Assembly: GCA_019428955.1 (NCBI GenBank)
Contig: JAHYJF010000228.1
Span: forward strand, 1-5,691
From: Burkholderiaceae bacterium
GTDB lineage: Bacteria; Pseudomonadota; Gammaproteobacteria; Burkholderiales; Burkholderiaceae_E
Length of the DNA stretch: 5,691 bases
Direction: 5' to 3'
Shown: one piece after another, positions 1 through 5,266 of the stretch
How the letters are laid out: every line of letters begins with the position of its first letter
Position numbering within the stretch: the first letter of the stretch is position 1
Translations under genes and position numbers: made by a program
The notes under the pieces: model-generated
The model's input: only the letters and a program-made list of their open reading frames with translations
The model's database searches: none
What the model was told of the DNA's origin: nothing

Positions 1-242
1 GGCAGGCCAGGAACGGCGCGCTCCAGCAGGCGCCACAGGAAGCGGCCCGGGAATTCAATGCTGACCCGGGCGCAAACCCCGTCGCGACGGGCGAGGCGCT
101 GCTGCAGCCAGCGGCCGACGCCGAGGCTGGGCACCACCACGACGTCCTCCGTGAACGGGTCAGCGAGCGCATCATCCAACGAAATCGCGAGGGCGTCGGC
201 TAGGCGCTCGGCGTCGTTGTCCAGGACGATCGATAACGCCAC
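1..242 (-). CDS. recC: RecC, exodeoxyribonuclease V gamma subunit (N-terminal fragment, continues past left edge)
   Basis: This is the N-terminal 80 residues of a RecC-like protein. RecC is the Chi-recognising scaffold subunit of the RecBCD helicase-nuclease, which processes double-strand ends for recombination. Reading the minus strand from a GTG at 242, I find VVVVPSLGVGRWLQQRLA at about residues 34-51, then GVCARVSIEFPGRFLWRLLE at about 55-74. These match the RecC N-terminal pattern of a V-x-S-x-G-x-x-R-W-L stretch followed by C-A-x-(V)-x-F-P-x-x-F-L-W. In-frame codons run back only to the TGA that ends the preceding membrane-protein gene (270-272), and GTG at 242 is the only usual start codon between that stop and the conserved region. 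A GGGAA Shine-Dalgarno at 250-254 has 7-base spacing. Most of the protein (usually over 1000 residues) lies outside the window, so intactness cannot be judged. It is probably cotranscribed with the upstream gene, 27 bases away. Confidence 0.8.
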   Translation of the reverse strand, partial: MALSIVLDNDAERLADALAISLDDALADPFTEDVVVVPSLGVGRWLQQRLARRDGVCARVSIEFPGRFLWRLLERAVPGL

Positions 243-256
243 GGGAGTGTTCCCGT
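241..256 (-). promoter_or_regulatory. Hairpin covering the recC ribosome binding site and start
   Basis: The 16 bases ACGGGAGTGTTCCCGT form a perfect inverted repeat with 6-base arms and a 4-base loop. In the recC transcript the stem pairs the GGGA of the Shine-Dalgarno with the TCCC just before the start, and takes in two bases of the GTG start codon. If it folds in mRNA it would reduce ribosome access. The pairing is seen directly; any regulatory role is inference. Confidence 0.4.
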
Positions 257-269
257 CGTCAGATCGTGG

Positions 270-713
270 TCAGCGCCAGAGCGTCACCGCGGCGATCGCG
301 AGCAATCCAAGCACCATGTTCAGCAACACCAGCCGCCGCAACTTGTCGAGCAGCGCGGCGGCGCCGGGCAGATCGGACACTGCCAGCGCCAGCCGGACCC
401 GGGGAAACTGACTCATCCTGATCCAGCCGAAAACGGCCGTCATGATCAGCGCCAGGATGATCATGGTCAGGACACCGGATTGCATCGTATGTGCTCCCAG
501 GCGCGCCGCCAACCCGGCACCGCTGACCCAGATCAGAACTATCGAGGCGATGACGTAGCGGAAGAAACGTTGGAGAACGCCGACCATCAACGGCGGACGC
601 AGCGCGGGCTGCAGGTCGGCCAGCGCCGGGCGCAGGCAGTGCAGGACAAAGAACATTCCTCCCACCCAGACGACGACTCCGAACAGGTGCAGAAAGATCC
701 ACAGCTTGTACAT
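270..713 (-). CDS. CopD-family small integral membrane protein
   Basis: This is a 147-residue hydrophobic protein with about four membrane helices, near residues 4-27, 53-72, 81-100 and 128-146. It begins MYKLWIFLHLFGVVVWVGGM, the typical N-terminus of the stand-alone CopD domain (PF05425 type), with His9 and Trp16 in helix 1 and His25 near its end. A CLRPAL loop follows. CopD proteins are inner-membrane proteins linked to copper uptake in some bacteria, but the short single-domain versions are mostly uncharacterised and no copC is visible here. The ATG is supported by a strong GGAGG (720-724) 6 bases upstream. A longer same-frame reading upstream would run through the DUF924 gene in the wrong frame and is rejected. 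It lies 31 bases after DUF924 and 27 bases before recC, so it is probably in the same transcript. The family call is firm; copper transport is only a family-based guess. Confidence 0.82.
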   Translation of the reverse strand: MYKLWIFLHLFGVVVWVGGMFFVLHCLRPALADLQPALRPPLMVGVLQRFFRYVIASIVLIWVSGAGLAARLGAHTMQSGVLTMIILALIMTAVFGWIRMSQFPRVRLALAVSDLPGAAALLDKLRRLVLLNMVLGLLAIAAVTLWR

Positions 714-744
714 CCGATTCCTCCGTTGGAGTCCCGGCCGAATC

Positions 745-1335
745 TCAAAAACGAGATCCTGGCTGGCTGAGAAACTCGATTTCAGCGCCACTCGAGGCTC
801 GCCCCAGCATCTCATTGCGATGGGGAAAACGACCGAAGCGCTGAATGATCTCGCGATGACGCAGGGCCCACTCGAGCATCCCGCCGGCAGGTTGATCATC
901 ACGCAGCGCCTCGAACAAAGCCACCGCCCGATCCTGGTCGGCGAGCGACTCCGAATGCTCGAATGGAAGGTAGCAGAAAGCGCGCTGCACCGGCAGCAAT
1001 TCCTGGTCCCGCCCGCCATCGACCATGGCGACGGCTGCCGCCAGGGCCAGCGCATCACCGGCAAACATCGCCGCCGTGCCGCGATAGATGTTGCGGGTGA
1101 GCTGGTCGAGAACGATGATGCGCGCCAGCTCGTGCTGCGGATTCGCCTGCCAGTGATCCAGCCCACCGTGCAGCGCTGCCGCCACGAGCGCGCCGAAACG
1201 CCGCGCTATTCCGGCGTCGAAATCCGGATCCTTGACGAACCACTGCCGGCGTGACTTGCCGAACTCTTCCTCGCTGCGCGCACCGAACCAGAAATCGAGT
1301 ACCTCGCCCGCGCCGCTGCTGTCGCTCGTCGTCAC
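745..1335 (-). CDS. DUF924 family protein of unknown function
   Basis: This is a 196-residue soluble protein matching the DUF924 family. Landmarks in order are EVLDFWFG (residues 11-18), QWF (31-33), IVLDQLTRNIYRGTAAMFAG (74-93), FCYLPFEHSE (120-129), RHREIIQRFGRFPHRNEMLG (159-178) and a final EIEFLSQPGSRF, all characteristic of the family. It is predicted to be mostly helical; the biochemical role is unknown and I do not assign one. I chose the GTG at 1335. It sits 5 bases after an AGGA that overlaps the upstream antiporter's TAG stop, and it leaves 9 residues before the conserved EVLDFW. A TTG at 1365 would add 10 residues and overlap the antiporter by 23 bases, and is less likely. The close spacing suggests translation coupled to the antiporter. 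No signal peptide or membrane segment is seen, so it is presumably cytoplasmic. Confidence 0.88.
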   Translation of the reverse strand: MTTSDSSGAGEVLDFWFGARSEEEFGKSRRQWFVKDPDFDAGIARRFGALVAAALHGGLDHWQANPQHELARIIVLDQLTRNIYRGTAAMFAGDALALAAAVAMVDGGRDQELLPVQRAFCYLPFEHSESLADQDRAVALFEALRDDQPAGGMLEWALRHREIIQRFGRFPHRNEMLGRASSGAEIEFLSQPGSRF

Positions 1336-1345
1336 CGTGATCCTA
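1336..1345 (-). promoter_or_regulatory. Ribosome binding site that decides the DUF924 start
   Basis: On the minus strand, AGGA (1341-1344) lies 5 bases before the GTG at 1335 and overlaps the antiporter stop codon TAG (1343-1345). This stop/Shine-Dalgarno overlap favours the GTG start over the earlier TTG at 1365 and is a common arrangement for translational coupling. Confidence 0.5.
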
Positions 1346-2599
1346 GAGCCAGCGGAACGTCGCAATCGCCACCACGGTCGCCGGAAACGCCGCGAGCAGC
1401 AGTTTCACCGCGCTGATCTCCCCGTCCGGGAAACGGCTCTTGAGGATCGAGTAGCCGGCCGGGTTGGGCGCGTTGGCAATCACCGTAAGTCCGCCGCCGG
1501 TGACTGCGCCAGCCACCAGCGAATACTTGAACTCGTCACTCAGCCCACTAGCCAGCGAGCCGAGATAGGTCAGCGCGGCGTTATCGGTGATCGCCGTCAA
1601 GGCCGTCGCCCCGTAGTAGATCGCGGTCGAACTCATGTGCGAGAGCAGCGTCTGCAGCCACCACTGCTGCTGGCCGCCGAGCACCACCAGGCCGGCCAGG
1701 AAGAACGCCACCAGCAGCCCTTCGCGCAGGATCAGCCGGTCCTGGAAACGTTCGTAGGCCGAGGCAAAGCCCAGGAAGAACAGGAACAGGCCGAGGAACA
1801 TCGGCGGATGGTGTGCAAAGACCACAACGCCCACCAGAAAGGCGATGTGAATAGCCACCATCGCCACCGGCATTGCCCTGGTATCGGTATCCTCGACGAT
1901 CGTGACCTGCATCAGTTCGCGCCGGAACAGCATGGTCACCACGGTGGCGTTGATCAACACCGCGAGTATCGAGCGCCACCCGAAATGGGTGATCATGAAC
2001 ATCAGGTCCCAGTTCCAGGTCGTGGCCACCATCAGCACGGGCGGCGCGGCATAGGGCGTAAGCACCCCGCCGACCGACACGTTGACGAACAGCACGCCGA
2101 GTGTCGCGTATTTCAGCCGGTCCGACAGCCCCGCCGCGTAGAAGCGATCGCGCAACAGGAAAGCGCCCAGAGTCATGGCCGCCGGCTCGGTGATGAACGA
2201 TCCCAGCAGCGGCAAGAACGCCAGCGCCACGAAGTAGGTGGCGACCGAGCGCGGCAACGGGATCATCGCCGAGACCACCCTTACCGCCGAGGCGGCATAG
2301 TGCAGGATCGGCCGACTGCCCGCGATCACCATGATCGCGAACACGAACAGCGGCTCGGTGAACTTGCGCGATTCGATGTACCCGACCGCCACTTCCTTGC
2401 CGGCGGCGAATCCCATGAACACGATCAAGATCATTGCCCAGAAGCCGAATACCGCCTCGACTTCGCCGAGCAGGTGCAGGATCCCGCCGTGGGCCGGGTA
2501 ACGATGTGCCAGGCGCTCAAAGGCCGCCGCCGAGAAGGTGTGAATCACGGCGGTCGCGAACAGGACTGCGGCGACGATCTGGATGGTCGTAGGATCCAA
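1343..2599 (-). CDS. Putative Na+/H+ antiporter (Na_H_antiport_2 / PF07399 type)
   Basis: This is a 418-residue polytopic inner-membrane protein, close to the roughly 430 residues usual for this family, with about ten or more hydrophobic segments. Marker motifs are SFITEPAAMTLGAFLL (134-149), VGGVLTPYAAPPVLMVA (176-192), TAITDNAALTYLGSLA (335-350) and TGGGLTVIANAPNPAG (367-382). The first and third motifs resemble each other, as do the second and fourth. This suggests two homologous halves, as in the ion-transporter superfamily. Asp339-Asn340 and Glu138-Pro139 sit in unwound-helix-like positions and are candidate ion-binding residues by inference. Exchange of Na+ for H+ is predicted by family and not shown. 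The start is a TTG with a good AGGGG (2606-2610) 6 bases upstream. The next in-frame ATG (Met56) would remove the first membrane segment. It is the first gene of a four-gene minus-strand run ending in recC. Confidence 0.87.
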   Translation of the reverse strand: MDPTTIQIVAAVLFATAVIHTFSAAAFERLAHRYPAHGGILHLLGEVEAVFGFWAMILIVFMGFAAGKEVAVGYIESRKFTEPLFVFAIMVIAGSRPILHYAASAVRVVSAMIPLPRSVATYFVALAFLPLLGSFITEPAAMTLGAFLLRDRFYAAGLSDRLKYATLGVLFVNVSVGGVLTPYAAPPVLMVATTWNWDLMFMITHFGWRSILAVLINATVVTMLFRRELMQVTIVEDTDTRAMPVAMVAIHIAFLVGVVVFAHHPPMFLGLFLFFLGFASAYERFQDRLILREGLLVAFFLAGLVVLGGQQQWWLQTLLSHMSSTAIYYGATALTAITDNAALTYLGSLASGLSDEFKYSLVAGAVTGGGLTVIANAPNPAGYSILKSRFPDGEISAVKLLLAAFPATVVAIATFRWL

Positions 2600-2612
2600 G
2601 CTAAACCCCTAT
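2600..2612 (-). promoter_or_regulatory. Ribosome binding site for the antiporter TTG start
   Basis: On the minus strand AGGGG (2606-2610) stands 6 bases before TTG at 2599. There is no alternative ATG or GTG nearby that would keep the hydrophobic N-terminus, so this site is the main support for a TTG start. Confidence 0.5.
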
Positions 2613-2762
2613 CTCTGAATTATTGTGTCGTCGGGCTCGAAACATATCATACCGAACGCCCGGCGAGCGCCGCGCAAGACCAACCTGGCCGAGGCGCGCC
2701 GGTGGCGCAAGCGCCGGCCACGCCTATACTGTGAGGTGCTAGCCGTCCTGGGGAGAACCTCG
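2600..2762. promoter_or_regulatory. Divergent intergenic region between the antiporter and acyl-CoA-binding protein genes
   Basis: This 163-base gap must hold promoters for both directions. On the plus strand TATACT (2725-2730) is a good -10 match placed about 33 bases before the acyl-CoA-binding protein ATG, but no -35 resembling TTGACA lies 16-18 bases upstream. On the minus strand TATGAT (2646-2651) is a -10 candidate for the antiporter, also without a convincing -35. The only TTG-containing candidate, TTGCGC, lies 20 bases away. The GC-rich centre carries short inverted repeats (2696-2715). No convincing gene is present: open frames extending into it from the plus side are low-complexity Arg-rich translations. 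Confidence 0.4.
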
Positions 2763-3017
2763 ATGAGTGATTTGGAGCAGCAGTTCGAGCAGGCGCTGAC
2801 GGACTCAAAGCAGCTGTCCGAGCGACCCGACAACATGACCCTGCTAAAGCTCTACGCCCTGTTCAAGCAGGCGAGTTCGGGCGATGCCGACGGCGAACGC
2901 CCGGGGATGACCGATTTCGTTGCCCGCGCCAAGTGGGACGCGTGGAACGAGTTGCAGAGCACGACCAGGGAAGAGGCGATGACCAGCTACGTCGCGCTGG
3001 TCGAGAGCCTGAAGTAG
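2763..3017 (+). CDS. Acyl-CoA-binding protein (ACBP)
   Basis: This is an 84-residue cytoplasmic four-helix protein that binds medium- and long-chain acyl-CoA esters, buffering and carrying them between lipid-metabolising enzymes. The hallmark stretches are LLKLYALFKQASSGD (residues 27-41), RPGMTDFVARAKWDAW (46-61) and EEAMTSYVALVE (70-81). The four classic ligand-binding residues of animal ACBP (Tyr28, Lys32, Lys54, Tyr73) correspond to Tyr31, Lys35, Lys57 and Tyr76 with constant offset, so the pocket looks intact. Length is normal for the family. The ATG is preceded by GGGGAG (2750-2755) with 7-base spacing. The frame is open further upstream, but that extension is Arg-rich and not conserved. 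It is monocistronic, divergent from the antiporter and convergent with the PHA-system gene, with 6 bases between the stops. Confidence 0.95.
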   Translation: MSDLEQQFEQALTDSKQLSERPDNMTLLKLYALFKQASSGDADGERPGMTDFVARAKWDAWNELQSTTREEAMTSYVALVESLK

Positions 3018-3023
3018 CCCTGG

Positions 3024-3305
3024 CTAGACGGAGCCGAAGTGCTCGTCGAAATCGCGCTTGACGCGCGCCTCGATCTGCGGCTTGAGCATTGCCACCAGCA
3101 TGCCCAGCCGGGCAACCACCTCGACGTGGTCTGCGGTGACGCTGAGCGCGCCCTCTACTCCGCTACGTGAAAAGCGCAGGATGTCTCCGTCCCAGGCACT
3201 GGTCATCTGGAACGCGCCAGCCAGTTCGTCGGCAACCCGTTGCGCTGCCTTGCGGGCCTCTGGCAGACCCAGGCCATGCTCCCGCCTGATGCGCAATTCG
3301 GCCAT
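3024..3305 (-). CDS. Polyhydroxyalkanoic acid system family protein (PHA_gran_rgn)
   Basis: This is a 93-residue soluble protein resembling the small 'polyhydroxyalkanoic acid system protein' family found with PHA genes in Proteobacteria. Visible family features are the N-terminal MAELRIRREHGLGLPEARKA, the central DILRFSRSGVEGALSVTADH (41-60) and the C-terminal ARLGMLVAMLKPQIEARVKR (65-84). Length is typical. Family members are thought to associate with PHA granules or their regulation, but no biochemical role is established. No phaC, phaP or phaR gene is nearby. A GGGAG Shine-Dalgarno (3314-3318) lies 8 bases before the ATG. It is the last gene of the minus-strand block, 42 bases after pncB, and could be transcribed from the livGF-pncB unit or from a promoter inside pncB. 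Its stop is 6 bases from that of the convergent acyl-CoA-binding protein gene. Confidence 0.85.
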   Translation of the reverse strand: MAELRIRREHGLGLPEARKAAQRVADELAGAFQMTSAWDGDILRFSRSGVEGALSVTADHVEVVARLGMLVAMLKPQIEARVKRDFDEHFGSV

Positions 3306-3347
3306 TGCTTCAACTCCCGGTCGGTTCGCGAGCGCCCGAGCGGCGGC

Positions 3348-4523
3348 TCATTGCTTGATTTCGAATACCTGACGCAGATAGCCGAGGTAGGCCTCGTCCT
3401 CGCACATGTTCTTGGCGGGCGAATCGCTAAGCTTGGCAACCGGCTGGCCGTTGCAACGCACCATCTTGATCACTATCTGCAGCGGTTCATAGCCCAGGTC
3501 GTTGGTCAGGTTGGTGCCGATACCGAAGGCCGTCCCCGCCCGGTCCTTGAACCTCAGGAAGAGCTCGATCGCGAGCGGAAAATTGAGCGCGTCGGAAAAG
3601 ACCAGGGTCTTGGCGCGCGGGTCAACCCGGTTCGCCTCGAAGTGCCGGATCAGACGCTCGCCCCACTCGAAGGGGTCGCCGGAGTCGTGGCGGGCGCCGT
3701 CAAAGAGCTTGCAGAAATACATGTCGAAGTCGCGCAGGAACGCGTCCATCCCGTAGACGTCCGACAAGGCGATTCCCAGGTCACCGCGATACTCCCGCGC
3801 CCAGCTCTCGAAGCCGAACTTCTGCGAATCGCGCAACCGCGGACCGAGCGCCTGGCAGGCCTGAAGGTATTCGTGGGCCATCGTACCCAGCGGCAGGACC
3901 CCGTGCTTGCGGGCAAAGTAGACGTTGGAGGTGCCGGCGAAGTGTTCCCCCAGCCGATCCCGGCAGGTCAGCAGCACTTCCTCCTGCCAGCTCTTGCTGA
4001 AGCGGCGCCGGGTGCCATAGTCGGCGATCCGCAGCCCGGCGAGCGCCGGATTGGAATCGACCAGGTCGATCTTGGCCGCCAGCCGCCGCCGCCCCTCTTC
4101 GAAATCCGGATCCGGCTGGGTATTGCGAAAGTAGATCTCGTTGACGATCGCCAGCACCGGAATCTCGAACATGATCGTGTGCAGCCACGGGCCCTTGATG
4201 TCGATCTCGATCTCGCCCTCTGCCCTGGTCGACGGCCGCACGCCGATGTACTTGCGGTTCATCTTGAACAGGCCAAGAAAATCGGCGAAATCGCTCTTGA
4301 TGAAGCGCAAGCCACGCAGGTACTCGATCTCGGATTCGCAAAAACGCAGCGCACAGAGATGCTGAATCTGGGTCTCGATCTCCGCGATGTATGGCACCAG
4401 ATTGATGCCCTTGTTGCGGCACTTGAAACGGTACTCGACGTTGGCGTCCGGAAAATGATGCAGCACGGTCTGCATCATCGTGAACTTGTAGAGGTCGGTG
4501 TCGAGCAGCGAAGAGATGATCAT
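3348..4523 (-). CDS. pncB: Nicotinate phosphoribosyltransferase
   Basis: PncB makes nicotinate mononucleotide from nicotinate and PRPP with ATP hydrolysis, the entry step of the Preiss-Handler NAD salvage route in the cytoplasm. The 391-residue product is full length (E. coli PncB is about 400). Motifs are LLDTDLYKFTM (6-16), YGTRRRFS (169-176), GTSN (197-200), GTMAHE (213-218) with His217 at the position of the phosphorylated catalytic histidine, RHDSGDP (278-284), LVFSD (307-311), FGIGTNLTND (333-342) and VAKLSDSPAK (362-371). All expected active-site segments are present. I chose the ATG at 4523 because the protein then begins MIISSLLDTD, as in relatives. An in-frame TTG at 4556 overlaps the livF stop (TTGA) and would add 11 residues. 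Neither start has a clear Shine-Dalgarno, so translation may depend on ribosomes leaving livF. The gene follows livF by 29 bases. Confidence 0.96.
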   Translation of the reverse strand: MIISSLLDTDLYKFTMMQTVLHHFPDANVEYRFKCRNKGINLVPYIAEIETQIQHLCALRFCESEIEYLRGLRFIKSDFADFLGLFKMNRKYIGVRPSTRAEGEIEIDIKGPWLHTIMFEIPVLAIVNEIYFRNTQPDPDFEEGRRRLAAKIDLVDSNPALAGLRIADYGTRRRFSKSWQEEVLLTCRDRLGEHFAGTSNVYFARKHGVLPLGTMAHEYLQACQALGPRLRDSQKFGFESWAREYRGDLGIALSDVYGMDAFLRDFDMYFCKLFDGARHDSGDPFEWGERLIRHFEANRVDPRAKTLVFSDALNFPLAIELFLRFKDRAGTAFGIGTNLTNDLGYEPLQIVIKMVRCNGQPVAKLSDSPAKNMCEDEAYLGYLRQVFEIKQ

Positions 4524-4552
4524 GGCAGTGTCGGGGATGCGCCGAGCTGGAC

Positions 4553-5266
4553 TCAAACGCCCAGATAACGGGCACGCACCGGCTCATTGCCGGCGAGTTC
4601 TGTGATCGTACCCGAAAAGCCGATGGCCCCCTTCTCCAAGACATAGGCGCGGTCGCAGACCAGCTCGGCAAATGCCAGGTTCTGCTCCGACAGCAGCACG
4701 GCCAGACCCTGCTTCTTCAGCGCCGCGACGAGGACCGCCAGCTGCTCGACGATCAGCGGCGCGACCCCTTCCGATGGTTCGTCGAGCAACAGCAAGCTGG
4801 GGTTGCCCATCAGGGTGCGCGCCACCGTGAGCATCTGCTGTTCGCCGCCGCTGATCTGTCCGGCCGGGCGGTCAGGCATTTCGGCGAGATTAGGAAACAG
4901 AGCGAAGAGTTGCTCGACCGTCCAGAATGGGGTTCCGGGGCGCGGCGGGCGGCGCGCCACCTCGAGATTCTCAAGCACGGTTAGGTCGGTGAAGATCCGC
5001 CGGTCCTCGGGCACGTATCCGAGGCCCAGGCGGCTGATGCGAAACGGCGCCAGGCCCACAAGCTCATGCCCATCAAACCGCACCGAGCCGCTGCAACGCG
5101 CCAGCAGCCCCATGATCGCCTTGAGCGTGGTCGACTTGCCGGCCCCGTTGCGGCCCATCAGTGCGACGACTTCGCCGGCACCGACATCGAGATCGAGGCC
5201 GAAGAGAATCCTGGCCTCGCCATAGCCAGCGGCCAGTGCGCGCACGTCGAGCAACGGGACAGTCAT
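4553..5266 (-). CDS. livF: LivF-type ABC transporter ATP-binding protein (branched-chain amino acid family)
   Basis: This is a 237-residue cytoplasmic ATPase, normal for LivF, one of two ATPase subunits of a HAAT-family (Liv) importer. It shows Walker A GRNGAGKST (38-46), GYVPEDRRIF (83-92, where LivF proteins carry Glu instead of the usual Q-loop Gln), the signature ISGGEQQM (138-145), Walker B LLLLDEP (158-164) followed by SEGVAP, and LLSEQN (191-196) where the switch His is replaced by Gln, as is normal in LivF. The ATG overlaps the TGA of the upstream livG by 4 bases (ATGA), implying translational coupling. The substrate cannot be read from ATPases. Liv-type systems also carry urea, aromatic acids and other solutes, so branched-chain amino acids are only the default guess. 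pncB follows within 29 bases. Confidence 0.93.
   Translation of the reverse strand: MTVPLLDVRALAAGYGEARILFGLDLDVGAGEVVALMGRNGAGKSTTLKAIMGLLARCSGSVRFDGHELVGLAPFRISRLGLGYVPEDRRIFTDLTVLENLEVARRPPRPGTPFWTVEQLFALFPNLAEMPDRPAGQISGGEQQMLTVARTLMGNPSLLLLDEPSEGVAPLIVEQLAVLVAALKKQGLAVLLSEQNLAFAELVCDRAYVLEKGAIGFSGTITELAGNEPVRARYLGV

Noticed and set aside
714..1166. N-terminal extension of the CopD-family protein to 298 residues
   Set aside because: The extra part runs through the DUF924 gene in another frame, while MYKLWIFLHL with a strong GGAGG six bases upstream is the family-like start.
1232..2734. A 500-codon open frame on the plus strand opposite the antiporter and DUF924 genes
   Set aside because: Its translation is rich in His, Arg, Gln and Glu with no recognisable domain, as expected for the complement of a GC-rich, codon-biased membrane-protein gene. 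The opposite strand encodes clear protein families throughout.
2625..2762. Upstream extension of the acyl-CoA-binding protein
   Set aside because: The added residues are Arg-rich and unlike ACBP. The ATG at 2763 has a good Shine-Dalgarno and gives the standard length.
3306..3347. Possible terminator or promoter between pncB and the PHA-system gene
   Set aside because: The 42 bases hold a Shine-Dalgarno but no stable stem followed by a T-run and no -10/-35 pair I can defend.
3240..4568. A 442-codon open frame on the plus strand opposite pncB
   Set aside because: It lies almost exactly antisense to a fully conserved pncB and shows no domain of its own; it is a codon-bias shadow.
3781..4671. 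A 296-codon minus-strand frame overlapping pncB and the end of livF
   Set aside because: Low-complexity Arg/Ala/Gly-rich translation out of frame with two well-supported genes.
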